The notes under the pieces were generated by a model that was not told where the DNA came from, ran no database searches, and was given only the letters and a program-made list of their open reading frames with translations. The position numbers and the translations under genes are program-made. DNA of 64,000 bases from positions 62,001 through 126,000 of the forward strand of contig DACB01000001.1 of the NCBI GenBank assembly GCA_002494495.1, in the 5' to 3' direction. How positions within the stretch are numbered: position 1 is the first letter of the stretch; every line of letters begins with the position of its first letter. This DNA comes from Methanobacterium sp. UBA294 (GTDB lineage: Archaea > Methanobacteriota > Methanobacteria > Methanobacteriales > Methanobacteriaceae). Shown here piece after piece: positions 45,509 to 55,348 of this stretch.

Positions 45509-46279
45509 ATGAAGATTTACTGGAAGTTATTTATAATTCTTTTAATAGCTTGTTTATTTGGAAGTATGGCAGTCCTGCCCTATACATTCACCCTAGAGGG
45601 GGAATTATTACAGGGTTTGCAGGTGCCGTTTAATATCTTTCTGGCAATCCAGCTTATCCAAGCCATGGTTCTCTTTACAATTGCCATATTGGTAGGTCTC
45701 TACCTGGCTGGTAGGGTTGGACTTGATTTACCCATCTTTCGAGGCTGGCTTGAAGGCAGGGAAGTTAAAAGTTATTTAAAATCCATACTGGGAATATCAG
45801 TTGGACTGGGTGTACTGGCTGGTATCATCATAATAGGAATTGATTTCTTATTTTCAATTTCAGGGCTAACAATCAGTTTGATACAGCCCCAAATAAATCC
45901 CCCGGCATGGCAGGGATTCCTTGCCTCATTTTATGGGGGTATAAATGAGGAAGTCCTCTTAAGATTATTTTTAATGACTTTAATTGCCTGGATATTCTTT
46001 AAAATCAGGAAAACTAAGGAAGGTAAACCAACAGATATTGGTATGTGGCTGGCAATTATTCTGGCTGCGGTTATCTTTGGAGCAGGTCACCTACCGGCAG
46101 TATCGGCCATAACCACCATCACACCCCTGCAGATTATCAGGGTGATTCTCCTAAACTCGGTGGGAGGAATAATATTTGGATGGCTCTATTGGAAGAAGGG
46201 GCTGGAATCTGCTATGATTTCACATTTCTCTGCAGATATAGTGTTACATGTGATTTTACCCCTTTTGATTTTGATTTAA
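45509..46279 (+). CDS. CPBP-family intramembrane metalloprotease
   Basis: 256 residues with about seven helices. Abi/CAAX-type motifs: GGINEEVLLRLFL (EExxxR, about 145), IFGAGHLPA (about 190) and ISHFSADIVLH (about 240), the glutamates and histidines of the Rce1 fold. May cleave prenylated or other membrane proteins; in prokaryotes often linked to bacteriocin immunity or signalling. AAAGGAGG precedes the ATG. Monocistronic. Confidence 0.88.
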   Translation: MKIYWKLFIILLIACLFGSMAVLPYTFTLEGELLQGLQVPFNIFLAIQLIQAMVLFTIAILVGLYLAGRVGLDLPIFRGWLEGREVKSYLKSILGISVGLGVLAGIIIIGIDFLFSISGLTISLIQPQINPPAWQGFLASFYGGINEEVLLRLFLMTLIAWIFFKIRKTKEGKPTDIGMWLAIILAAVIFGAGHLPAVSAITTITPLQIIRVILLNSVGGIIFGWLYWKKGLESAMISHFSADIVLHVILPLLILI

Positions 46280-46491
46280 AGAACTTTTTTTAATTCTTTT
46301 ATATTATTTTTTAGAACTTTTACTTAAAAATAAGGCCAAATATTTTTACTTCGTTATATCAAGATTTACCGAAATAAATTTATTAGTAATTCACTATTTT
46401 TTAATATTTTAAACCTGGTTTTTACTTCTCTTTCACTCTTCCTTAATCTACTCAACTACTTAAGGTTATATTTTATTCTTGGAGGGAGTGA

Positions 46492-46833
46492 ATGACCAAA
46501 ATTAGTGAACTGGAGAAAATGGACTTTGATAAATTTAAAAAGCCAAAGGATAGGGAATTGGTATTTGTACCAAAAGATGAGTTTTTAGAATGGTATAAGC
46601 GTTCTAAATCTGTAGAGGCGGATATTGAAATGGTTAAAGCTAAAATTGATCATCATGAATGTCCTAACTGTAAAGGCGGTATGGAAGGATATGAATTAAA
46701 ACATGCTTCTATGAATGAGCTTTGGTATTTATGCCCCGCTTGTGATTATTCAATTTCTGAAAAACGGAACGATACTTTTGCCATGACAATTTTAAGGGTA
46801 TTGAATGAAATAGAAAGGGAGAGTAAAGTATGA
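46492..46833 (+). CDS. Small zinc-ribbon protein
   Basis: 113 residues. A helical charged start (DELVFVPKDEFLEWYK-like segment) then a four-cysteine ribbon formed by HECPNCKGGMEGYE and WYLCPACDYSIS. GGAGGGAGTGA before the ATG is a strong ribosome binding site. Overlaps the next gene by ATGA. Function unknown. Confidence 0.78.
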   Translation: MTKISELEKMDFDKFKKPKDRELVFVPKDEFLEWYKRSKSVEADIEMVKAKIDHHECPNCKGGMEGYELKHASMNELWYLCPACDYSISEKRNDTFAMTILRVLNEIERESKV

Positions 46834-47198
46834 GAGTGAGTGAAGGAGTGCCCTGTGGTAGAACTGTAGAATTATACAATCCTGAGATGTTTCAGGAGAG
46901 AGAAGAGGTTATTGTATATACCAGGGATGAGTTCAACCGGTTTTACACTTCTATGCAGGAGCAGATTAACTATATAAGTAGAATTTACCTGGAACCCAGC
47001 GAAGAATGGAAATTGATAGGATACTGGCCTAAAATAATGGAGAGGGTGCATATTTTAGATAGGAATATGGATTTATTGTTTGAAAAAGATCAAAAACAAT
47101 CTTATTTAGATGCATACTTGTATAATACCATTCAAAATTCTGAGAAAAAGGATTCAACATCTGAAAAGACAATCCCAGTAAAATTAAAGCATCTCTAA
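46830..47198 (+). CDS. Conserved-looking protein, unknown
   Basis: 122 residues, coupled to the zinc-ribbon gene by an ATGA overlap. Contains EEVIVYTRDEFNRFYTSMQEQ, which parallels VFVPKDEFLEWYKRSK of its upstream partner, so the two may share an ancestral region. The rest is helical and polar with no membrane segment. No family recognised. Confidence 0.68.
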   Translation: MRVSEGVPCGRTVELYNPEMFQEREEVIVYTRDEFNRFYTSMQEQINYISRIYLEPSEEWKLIGYWPKIMERVHILDRNMDLLFEKDQKQSYLDAYLYNTIQNSEKKDSTSEKTIPVKLKHL

Positions 47199-47334
47199 TT
47201 GATTCGGGAGATATTGGATGAATTGAATTAAAGCAGAATCCAGAATGAATAAATAATATGTAAAAAAATAGGGAGTTTTATTTTTTTTATTTTAGTTAAT
47301 TCATTAGGATTATCTGAGTCACGAAAGACCTGAT

Positions 47335-47493
47335 TTAAATGACACCATGAGCCTTACGGAAATTCTCTGCTTCGTGGAAAGCTTTTCCATTTATTATAAT
47401 CCCCGAATGTCTATTTTGCCATAACTTTAGCCTTATTTAACTCTCCTTCGATAATAATTTCCACTTTAAATCTGGTTCTACCAGTCCATCTTA
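47335..47493 (-). pseudogene. Possible decayed reading frame
   Basis: On the minus strand downstream of the 47491 gene, RWTGRTRFKVEIIIEGELNK... ends at a TAG, and a neighbouring frame then continues HSGIIINGKAFHEAENFRKA to TAA at 47335. A single-base change would join the two. No start codon is visible; it may be an old gene end. Family not recognised. Confidence 0.35.
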
Positions 47494-47793
47494 GTTGCTC
47501 AACTTCTTCATAATGTCTTCGGAAAGTTGGGCATGTCGCAGGTTGACCACATTAAATGACATAAATTCCATTTCCATTATGAAGTTTTCAGCAGCTTCCA
47601 CCGAAGGTGCCTCAATTACCATTATGATGTTGTGTTCTACGGTTACCCCCACGTTTAGGAGAATTTTTATGTCCAGTTTAGCGGCAATATCTCCCATTTT
47701 ATGGGACTGTTCATTAAAATGCTTCCGAACCTCCTCATTGAACATAGGGCACATATCCGGTAAATGTTTCATATCCAATATAAAAACACCCAT
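47491..47793 (-). CDS. DUF3303/GYD-like small alpha-beta protein
   Basis: 100 residues. Pattern GVFILDMKHLPDMCPMFNEE, KILLNVGVTVEHNIIMVIEAPSVEAAENFI and FVVNLR-like end is typical of dimeric alpha-beta plaits that act as monooxygenase-like or metabolite-binding domains. ATG 47793 is nine bases after GGAGGT. Lies downstream of catalase on the same strand. Function unknown. Confidence 0.72.
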   Translation of the reverse strand: MGVFILDMKHLPDMCPMFNEEVRKHFNEQSHKMGDIAAKLDIKILLNVGVTVEHNIIMVIEAPSVEAAENFIMEMEFMSFNVVNLRHAQLSEDIMKKLSN

Positions 47794-47861
47794 AATCAAT
47801 CAACCTCCATTTTTAAAAATATTAAACCATTTAATTATTTCAATTCATGTCAGGTGTTCCC

Positions 47862-50009
47862 TTAGATGCAGTACATCATTTCTTCCTCTCTTTCCCAGTG
47901 CCGGTGCTCGGCAATTGCTTCTATAAATAAGCGGGTGAAGTCGTCCCAGTCTATATTGTTCAGGGTGGTGATCACCCCTTTATCATCCACAATTTCCGAT
48001 TCATAATTAGCGCAGGAGACACCGGATATATTGGAATCCCTGAGTAAATCCACACCAGCACCAGATGCTGCTATTGCTTTACAGTGTTCATACGCTTCAT
48101 TTAGGAAGCTGAATGTTCTGTCCTGTTTTTTAAGTTCATTAAAACTTTGCCTGCCCCCGGGTATGTACAGTGCATCATATTCAACTGAAGAAGTAGAAAT
48201 AAAACTATGATCCACTTCTATTTCCTGACCATCATCTGATTTAATGGTTCCCATGTGTCGGGATATTACTTCTGGAGTTGCACCGGCTTGTTGGAGTGCA
48301 TCCTTAACAGCAGTTAATTCTTTATAATTAAAACCATTCTCAGCAAGTATGGCTACTTTTCTGGTTTTAACTGTGTTTTTTACTGTGTTTGCCATGCTGA
48401 ATGAGGGGAAATTATTTGATTCTTTTGAATCTACACCCTCAGATGGCGATTTTACACCGATTCCCAGTGCTACCTGTTGGGACATTTCAAGATCGATCTT
48501 GGCTAGTTGATCTACCATCTTCTGACGGACTTCAAATGATTCAACCTTTCCCACTTCAAAGCGGAAAGCCTTGATGATATGCTCCTTCTCAGTGGGTGAC
48601 ATGCTGTTGTAGAAGGAACTGGCCTGGCTGAAGTGGTCCTTGAATTTTTCGCTTCGATCCCTGATCTTCTTACCCTCTACCTTCTCCATGTAGTGTTCAT
48701 ATCCACCGTCTTCTCCAGGGACTGGTTCCGGGTAGTTATCCCCTAAACTATTGGGGGAGTAGCTGGTTTTACCCGTATTTATGGTCATACGGTGGTGGCC
48801 GTCCCTTTGATGATTATGAACTGGTGCTAAGGGTCTGTTTATGGGTATTTCATGGAAATTGGGTCCACCTAAACGAATGAGCTGGGTGTCTATGTAGCTG
48901 AAGAGCCGTCCCTGAAGCAAGGGATCGTTACTGAAATCGATTCCAGGGACAACGTTTCCTGGACAGAAGGCCACTTGCTCCACCTCAGCAAAGAAGTTAT
49001 CAGGATTCTTGTTCAACACCAGTTTACCAATCTTCATAGGCTTTATTACTTCCTCTGGCCAGTGCTTGGTGGGGTCCAGTATGTCGAATTCAAATTTATG
49101 CTCATCTTCCTCTTCCACCATCTGGACGTAGAGCTCATACTCGGGATAATCACCGTTATCTATAGCATCAAATAAGTCACTCCTGTGGAAATCAGGGTCA
49201 ATACCACCCAATTTATGGGATTCATCCCAGACTAGAGAGTGCACACCCAGCAGTGGTTTCCAGATGAACTTGATAAAACGGCCTTTACCTTCAGCATTTA
49301 CAAACCGGAAGGTGTTTACACTGAAGCCCTCCATCATCCGGTAGCTACGTGGAATGCCCCGATCAGATAACACCCACATTAGCATGTTGCTAGTTTCAGT
49401 TGCGCTGGTTATAAAATCATAGAATGTATCATGGGCAGATGATGCCTGTGGTATCTCTGTATCTGGTTCTGGTTTAACAGAGTGGATAAAATCCGGAAAT
49501 TTAATAGCATCCTGTATGAAGAATACTGGTATGTTGTTTCCCACCAGATCGTAGTTTCCTTCTTCTGTATAGAACTTGGTTGCAAATCCCCGCACATCCC
49601 GGGCTGTATCTGCTGATCCCCTGAAACCAGCTACAGTTGAAAACCTTACAAACACCGGTGTTATCTTCCCTGGTTTTTCTAAAAATTTCGCTCGGGTGTA
49701 CTTTGACATATCCTCGTAGCATTCAAAGTATCCGTGTACACCGGTGCCCCTTGCATGCACGATCCTCTCTGGGATTCGTTCATGGTCAAAATGAGTTATT
49801 TTTTCACGAAAGTGGAAATCTTCAAGTAGTGTAGGGCCCCTTACACCTACTTTAAGAGAATCGTCGGTATGACTAACCTTCACCCCCTGATCAGTGGTTA
49901 AAGCTTTTTTTTCAGGATATTCACGGTTTTTTTTCAAGTCTTTAATTTTTTTCCTACCCTTTTTTTCCTGTTTTTTTATGCTAACACCCTCCAATGTAAA
50001 AATATTCAT
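47862..50009 (-). CDS. katE: Large-subunit catalase with DJ-1/PfpI-like C-terminus
   Basis: Breaks down H2O2 with haem. Clade 2 (HPII-like) architecture: catalase core with FDHERIPERIVHARG (distal His), RFSTVAGFRGSADTARD, VGNNIPVFFIQDAIKFPDFIH and RLFSYIDTQLIRLG (haem Tyr), then a C-terminal flavodoxin-like domain RKVAILAENGFNYKELTAV with DALYIPGGRQSF. About 700 residues. The start is uncertain: the only good ribosome site, GGAGGGTG, is followed not by ATG/GTG/TTG in frame but by ATA at 49979; in-frame ATG 50009 and TTG 49991 lack such a site. Confidence 0.9.
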   Translation of the reverse strand: MNIFTLEGVSIKKQEKKGRKKIKDLKKNREYPEKKALTTDQGVKVSHTDDSLKVGVRGPTLLEDFHFREKITHFDHERIPERIVHARGTGVHGYFECYEDMSKYTRAKFLEKPGKITPVFVRFSTVAGFRGSADTARDVRGFATKFYTEEGNYDLVGNNIPVFFIQDAIKFPDFIHSVKPEPDTEIPQASSAHDTFYDFITSATETSNMLMWVLSDRGIPRSYRMMEGFSVNTFRFVNAEGKGRFIKFIWKPLLGVHSLVWDESHKLGGIDPDFHRSDLFDAIDNGDYPEYELYVQMVEEEDEHKFEFDILDPTKHWPEEVIKPMKIGKLVLNKNPDNFFAEVEQVAFCPGNVVPGIDFSNDPLLQGRLFSYIDTQLIRLGGPNFHEIPINRPLAPVHNHQRDGHHRMTINTGKTSYSPNSLGDNYPEPVPGEDGGYEHYMEKVEGKKIRDRSEKFKDHFSQASSFYNSMSPTEKEHIIKAFRFEVGKVESFEVRQKMVDQLAKIDLEMSQQVALGIGVKSPSEGVDSKESNNFPSFSMANTVKNTVKTRKVAILAENGFNYKELTAVKDALQQAGATPEVISRHMGTIKSDDGQEIEVDHSFISTSSVEYDALYIPGGRQSFNELKKQDRTFSFLNEAYEHCKAIAASGAGVDLLRDSNISGVSCANYESEIVDDKGVITTLNNIDWDDFTRLFIEAIAEHRHWEREEEMMYCI

Positions 50010-50454
50010 TAAAAACAAAAATTCACGCACATCGTAAAAAATTCATGCACCTGTACTATATTATGTTGGGCATGCCATAAAAAATTTTAGAAAACAGCTT
50101 AAAGAAGGGTTATTATGGTAAACTGACTAATTATAAAGTCTAAATTCCATCAGAAATCAGAATAATGGTTTAAAATAAGTAAATAAATAAATATGTGGGA
50201 TTTTTATGACAGTTTCTATTGTGTAGACCTAGTTGGGTAGTTAGTTTTGGGTTTTTTATATTATCCATAGTTTATGTAGAATTTCATTTGGTAATTTTCT
50301 ATGGAAAAGGTAAAGGAGTTCCTGGAATTGAATTGCATAAACCAGGTATTTAATTATTTTAATAGGATATTCTGAAATTTAATTATTAAACCAAAAAATT
50401 AAGTATCAACTACTAAAAAAACTAGTCCACACATGGATATGATAAAAACTGGTT
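50010..50454. other. Intergenic, about 445 bases
   Basis: AT-rich spacer upstream of catalase and downstream of the 50455 gene. No gene or clear structure seen; the catalase promoter must lie here. Confidence 0.4.
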
Positions 50455-50733
50455 CTATAACAAATTATTATCAGTTAATGGTATCTTCCAGAAGTAGGCT
50501 ATCTTAGGGGTATAGTTCTGTTTACCCTTCCGTTTTTTAAGGTTTACCTGGTCGGCATCTTTTCCCTTCCAAGTTTTTACCACTTTATCAAGGTATTGAC
50601 CTATCTTCTCATCATAATTCACTGTTCCAATTATGTAGTGATCCTTTTTATGGGATATGTAACTTATTCCCTCACTCATTCCTGCTATGTTCCTTGATAT
50701 TTCCATTAATTTGTTGGTAGTCGCTGCATCCAT
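50455..50733 (-). CDS. Small hypothetical protein
   Basis: 92 residues, ATG preceded by AGGAGA at good spacing. Contains ISYISHKKDHYIIGTVNYDEKIGQYLDKVVKTWKGKD and a basic stretch NLKKRKGKQNYTPK, so it might bind nucleic acid. No cysteines, membrane helix or recognised family. Confidence 0.65.
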   Translation of the reverse strand: MDAATTNKLMEISRNIAGMSEGISYISHKKDHYIIGTVNYDEKIGQYLDKVVKTWKGKDADQVNLKKRKGKQNYTPKIAYFWKIPLTDNNLL

Positions 50734-51008
50734 GTTGATTTCTCCTAAATTTACTTTTTTAATTTTGGGTTTTTAGAATATTTTTTTGAAATTTATATTT
50801 TTATTCTAATTTGAGTATAAAGCTCTTTTTTAGATTTAAAATAAAGATCTTTGTATTAGTATTATGTTGTGATCCCTACATATGATTTATGGAATTTTAA
50901 AAAATATTGGCCGGATTACTACTCTGGAAATACATTCCTTTATAAGCTTTAAAATACTATTATAATTAGGCCATTTTTTTTAAGGCCGAATTATGGAAAG
51001 TGATTAAT

Positions 51009-51230
51009 TTGTTCGGAAATGACTACAGTAATGAAAGAAGAAGTAACGCTCCTGTAAATGAAGGAGAAGAATACGATGTTAAAATTGAAGATACTGGCCG
51101 TGACGGAGACGGAATTTGCCGTATCGATGGATTTGTGATTTTTGTATCAGGCGCCAAAGTAGGCGATGAAGTAAAAATAAGGATAAACTCCACCCGAAGA
51201 AACTTCGGTTTCGCCGATGTTGTGGAATAA
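51009..51230 (+). CDS. TRAM-domain RNA-binding protein
   Basis: 73 residues, essentially a single TRAM domain: EGEEYDVKIEDTGRDGDGICRIDGFVIFVSGAKVGDEVKIRI. Solo TRAM proteins act as archaeal RNA chaperones with a cold-shock-protein-like role. TTG 51009 is chosen since GTGAT lies five bases before it and relatives start with MFGNDY. A short GGCC/GGCC stem lies in the leader near 50969-50987. Confidence 0.9.
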   Translation: MFGNDYSNERRSNAPVNEGEEYDVKIEDTGRDGDGICRIDGFVIFVSGAKVGDEVKIRINSTRRNFGFADVVE

Positions 51231-51408
51231 GTATTATTCTATAAAAATTACATTTTTTTAAAGTTTATTTCAAATTTAAGATTCATTTATTTTTTAGATT
51301 CTTAATTTTTCTATTTTTTTTAAAATAATTACGTTTTGAGTTATTTTCATCCTATCTATATGATGATTTCAATAATATTCATGGATTTATCTAGTATTTG
51401 TGGATTTA

Positions 51409-53475
51409 TCAATCTAATCTTGGAGGGGAGTAATCCCTCTGCATCAGGCACCTTTGAGCATCCACCTTCTCGCCTTCACGAATGATCCGCTCATAGTCGC
51501 CCTTCTCATTGATTCTCCTGGCTTTTACATTGTCGCTGAGCATGATCTCCATCATACTTCGGATCTCATCTTTAAGGTCAAGGTCATCAACAGGGAATGC
51601 AATTTCAACCCGTTTTTCAGTGTTCCTGGTCATTAAATCCCCGCTTGAAAGATATATATGGCTGTTTTCCCCTGTTCCAAAGCAGTATATCCGGTGGTGC
51701 TCCAGGAACCGGCCCACGATACTGGTGACTTCAATATTTTCAGTTTTACCAGGTAATCCGGGTATTATGCAACAGATACCCCTGACAATCAATCTGATTT
51801 TAACACCAGCATTTGATGCCCTGGAGAGCATGTTGATCATCTCCCGGTCAGTCAGGGAGTTCATCTTCATGATGATGCTGGCTGGATGGCCGTTTTCTGC
51901 TAGTTCAATCTGTTGTTGAATCATCTTCATGAGCCTGGATTTAAATTTAAAAGGAGCCACCAGTAACCGGTCATATTCCCCATTTATATTCGAAATGGAC
52001 ATGTTTTTAAAGTACAGCATAGCATCATCTCCGATGTCATTCCGATTTGTTAAAAAACTCATATCAGTGTAGAGTCTGGCTGTTTTTTCGTTATAATTAC
52101 CGGTGCCTAGCTGGGTGAAGTAATGTATATCCCTTCCCTCTTTCCTGGTGACCAGACAGATCTTGGAGTGGACCTTGTACATTTCAAAGCCATACTGGAC
52201 CCTGCAGCCTGCCTTCTCCAGCATGCTGGCATAGTGAATGTTTCTCTCCTCATCAAAACGGGCTCGGAGTTCAATTAACACCGTCACATCCTTCCCGTTT
52301 TCCCGGGCTTCCAGCAAATATTTAATAACTGAAGAAGACTGGGCCAGCCTGTAGATGGCGATCTGAACCGAAACCACGTATTTGTCGTTTGCTGCCTCCT
52401 TTAAAAATTTCAGGAAGGGATCGAAGGAGTCGTAGGGGTAGGATAGTAAAATATCCCTCTCCCTGATCTGGGGAAGTATCTCCCCAGGTTCTAGAATTTG
52501 GGGTATTCGGGGGTAGTAGGGATTGAAGGTTATGGTATGGAATTTTAACTCATCCTCCTTCTCTATGTGGTCGTATAATTTATACACGTAGGTCATATCC
52601 AGTGGCGTATGGGAGATCTGCACCTGGTTTTCCTTGAGATTCAATTGTTTACGCAGGAATTTGTTCAACTTCTTATGGGAGTCCCGGTAGAATTCCAATC
52701 TTATAGGGGCTAGGCGGGTTCTTTTCTTTAAGATCTTGGTCATGGCCCCTGGATAATCCTCATCTTCATCAATCTGATCGTTTGAAAGGATGATATCCGC
52801 ATTTCTGGTAACAGTGAGTATGGTTTTAAAGAGCACCTGGTAGTTACTGAAGACCTTATCTGCGTAGTGGTGGACGATCTTCTCCATCAGGATGTAGCGC
52901 ATATTATCTGCTGGTGAATAGACTAGGGGTGGTAAAGAGCGGGGAACAGGGATGAGTCCAAATAAGGTCCCGCCCTTACTTTCAAGAATGAGCATGACGT
53001 AACGGGATTTGTTGGAGAGATGGGGGAAGGGGTGCTGTACATCTATTATCTGTGGTGAGAGCACCGGGAAGACGTAGTTCATAAAGTATTCCTTGAAGTA
53101 CTTGACTTCGCCCTTGGACATATCATCAAAATCCAGTTCAAATATGCCCTTTTCCTTGAGTTTAGAGCTGACACATCGGTATACTTCATCCCTTTTTTTG
53201 TAGAGGTGGGTGGTCCTATCGTAGATAGCGTTCAGCTGCTCCTGGGCATCCCAGCCAGTCTTGTTGTCCACGTAGTTCTCGTTTATTAGGGATAAATCAT
53301 AGAGACTACCACAGCGCACCATGTAAAACTCATCCAGGTTACTGGTAAAAATTGATATAAATTTTAACTGTTCTAGTAATGGAACAGAATCATCTTCTGC
53401 TTCTTCCAGGACACGGAGGTTGAATTTGAGCCAGGATAACTCCCGGTTCTGGGTGAAACTATAGTCTGGAGACAT
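51409..53475 (-). CDS. ppk1: Polyphosphate kinase
   Basis: Polymerises the gamma-phosphate of ATP into polyphosphate. The 688-residue product has N-terminal NRELSWLKFNLRVLEEA, FISIFTSNLDEFYMVR, and PLD-like catalytic halves with YKVHSKICLV (autophosphorylated His), TQLGTGNYNEKTARLYTD and YLSSGDLMTRNTEKRVEIAFP. ATG 53475 with GGTGAT four bases upstream is preferred; it overlaps the exopolyphosphatase gene by 17 bases, so the two opposing enzymes are translationally linked. Confidence 0.95.
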   Translation of the reverse strand: MSPDYSFTQNRELSWLKFNLRVLEEAEDDSVPLLEQLKFISIFTSNLDEFYMVRCGSLYDLSLINENYVDNKTGWDAQEQLNAIYDRTTHLYKKRDEVYRCVSSKLKEKGIFELDFDDMSKGEVKYFKEYFMNYVFPVLSPQIIDVQHPFPHLSNKSRYVMLILESKGGTLFGLIPVPRSLPPLVYSPADNMRYILMEKIVHHYADKVFSNYQVLFKTILTVTRNADIILSNDQIDEDEDYPGAMTKILKKRTRLAPIRLEFYRDSHKKLNKFLRKQLNLKENQVQISHTPLDMTYVYKLYDHIEKEDELKFHTITFNPYYPRIPQILEPGEILPQIRERDILLSYPYDSFDPFLKFLKEAANDKYVVSVQIAIYRLAQSSSVIKYLLEARENGKDVTVLIELRARFDEERNIHYASMLEKAGCRVQYGFEMYKVHSKICLVTRKEGRDIHYFTQLGTGNYNEKTARLYTDMSFLTNRNDIGDDAMLYFKNMSISNINGEYDRLLVAPFKFKSRLMKMIQQQIELAENGHPASIIMKMNSLTDREMINMLSRASNAGVKIRLIVRGICCIIPGLPGKTENIEVTSIVGRFLEHHRIYCFGTGENSHIYLSSGDLMTRNTEKRVEIAFPVDDLDLKDEIRSMMEIMLSDNVKARRINEKGDYERIIREGEKVDAQRCLMQRDYSPPRLD

Positions 53476-54370
53476 GTCCATCACCTAACACCTTTTTAAA
53501 TAAATAACCCTCTCGGATACTGAATTCACTCACCTGTAATTTTCTACATCCAAAGTAAGAGGTAATGGCTTGGGCCATGAGAAGGGCAGGGACTAAAGTA
53601 TGGATCCTGGATGCTTTAACGCGCAATATCTTGTTGTAGGTTTCCCGGTCGTTGTCTTTAAGTTCATTTTCTAATTTTTTAAGTATTTCAACATCCATGA
53701 GATCTGTATCATCATCCATCAGACTCAGATCAACGGAGAGATTCTTAATCACCCGTAGGGATCCCCCCACACCGCACATGAAGGGGATATCTTCTTCAAG
53801 ACTGGTTTTTTCAAGTTCTTCATACACCCTTTCTTTAATCAGCTGGCTTTCTTCCCTGGTGGGCAGCATCCTAGAGACGTACTGGTTGAACATCTTCAAG
53901 GATCCAACTTTGATGCTGTGTTTATCTGTTATCTCCTTATCTTTAAATTGGACCAGTTCTACACTGCCCCCTCCCAGGTCCATGAGGATTCCATCATCTT
54001 CCTTTAAGATGGACTGGGTCCCGTAGAAGCTCATCTCACCCTCCTCTTCACCGGATAACACGTCGACTTCTATATCAACCTGTTTCTGGATAATTTCTTG
54101 AACTTCGGCACTGTTTTTGATGTTTCTAAGTGAGGCAGTGGAGAAGAAATGGGAGTTCTTGATATTTAATAGATCCAGGACGTTCTTCAGGTCCTCCAGG
54201 GTGGTTACCAGTTTCTCAATTCCCTCTGTTGATAATTCTTTTCTCTTAACGTAAGAAATCAGTCCCAGAGTTGCTTTCTTGGAGAATATAACCTCTACCT
54301 GATGATCATCCACACGGTAGACGTTCATTTTAACTGTGTTGGATCCTATGTCTGTAACGGCGTGTAACAT
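53459..54370 (-). CDS. ppx: Exopolyphosphatase, Ppx/GppA family
   Basis: Releases phosphate from polyphosphate ends (or hydrolyses pppGpp in bacterial kin). The 303-residue ASKHA-fold protein starts MLHAVTDIGSNTVKMNVY and has DVLSGEEEGEMSFYG, ILMDLGGGSVELVQF and CGVGGSLRVIKNLS. GAGGT lies before ATG 54370. First gene of the ppx-ppk pair. Confidence 0.93.
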   Translation of the reverse strand: MLHAVTDIGSNTVKMNVYRVDDHQVEVIFSKKATLGLISYVKRKELSTEGIEKLVTTLEDLKNVLDLLNIKNSHFFSTASLRNIKNSAEVQEIIQKQVDIEVDVLSGEEEGEMSFYGTQSILKEDDGILMDLGGGSVELVQFKDKEITDKHSIKVGSLKMFNQYVSRMLPTREESQLIKERVYEELEKTSLEEDIPFMCGVGGSLRVIKNLSVDLSLMDDDTDLMDVEILKKLENELKDNDRETYNKILRVKASRIHTLVPALLMAQAITSYFGCRKLQVSEFSIREGYLFKKVLGDGHVSRL

Positions 54371-54594
54371 AACAAACCTCTTAGAAAGCATTTATTAAAC
54401 AAATCATCTCAGGTAACTTTGTTATAATCCATTGATTTTTAGTCCTGCTTTTTTTATCTAAAATAGCATAATTCTCTATATTATTATAGGCTCTCAAATT
54501 ATTTAATTTTAATCCATCAACGTACCCTGATATTAAATGTGCTGCTTTATTAAAGAGATGGGTAATTCATTTCAAGATAAAAATAAGTTGGATT

Positions 54595-55086
54595 TTATAA
54601 AACTTTGACCGGCTCAAAATCCTGGTACTTGCCTATTAGATCCTCTAAGATGGGTGTTCCCTCTTCCCAGTACTTATCCAGTTCTGAGATTAATTCAGGT
54701 AACTGATTCACATGCCCCTTGATGGTGACCTCAACACCCCTGTTCAAGCTGTACCAGTACCAGTTGGCGCTGCCCAGGAAGAATATTTCCCTATCAACCA
54801 GGATGACCTTGGAATGGAGATTTTCTAAAGATTTGGTCTGGAAATTGCTCAAGTTTTGCCTGGCAAAGTTCAATGCAGACAGAGTCTTACCATCAATTAT
54901 CCCGTCATCAACTCTGACAATGAACTTTACCTTAATATCATTACTGGGTAATGAATCAAGGATTATACGGGTGAAATATGCATCCAGCCAGGGGCCAACT
55001 ATGAAGATGCTTTCTTCTGCCATGGAGATGCTATCTTTCAGTTGGGTTAGGAGCTGGTCCCTGGTGAGTAGTTTTAGATCATCCAT
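54595..55086 (-). CDS. Single-HKD phospholipase-D-like protein
   Basis: 163 residues with one HKD motif: LHSKVILVDREIFFLGSANW (H-x-K-x4-D and the GSxN). Half-size PLD proteins dimerise to make one active site and include nucleases such as Nuc and phospholipases. An N-terminal QLKDSISMAEESIFIVGPWL begins the fold. No signal peptide. Substrate, DNA or lipid, unknown. Confidence 0.85.
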   Translation of the reverse strand: MDDLKLLTRDQLLTQLKDSISMAEESIFIVGPWLDAYFTRIILDSLPSNDIKVKFIVRVDDGIIDGKTLSALNFARQNLSNFQTKSLENLHSKVILVDREIFFLGSANWYWYSLNRGVEVTIKGHVNQLPELISELDKYWEEGTPILEDLIGKYQDFEPVKVL

Positions 55087-55348
55087 TACCAATATTTTAG
55101 TAGTTACTCACATAAATATGTTGGTTTAGATTAGGTCAGGTTAACTACCACCAACATTTGGTGTGTTGTTTAATATTTACCATGGGCCCTGGATTAATAA
55201 TTTTCAAAAATAAAAAAGCAGAATCCTACGAAAACTCAGATGTCCCAGATAAATACCAACTAAATGCAAAAAAAATGAGTTAATTATATTGAAATAGACA
55301 ATAATCAGTGCATTAAACACTGAAATTTTGATATTCTAACTGTATAAT

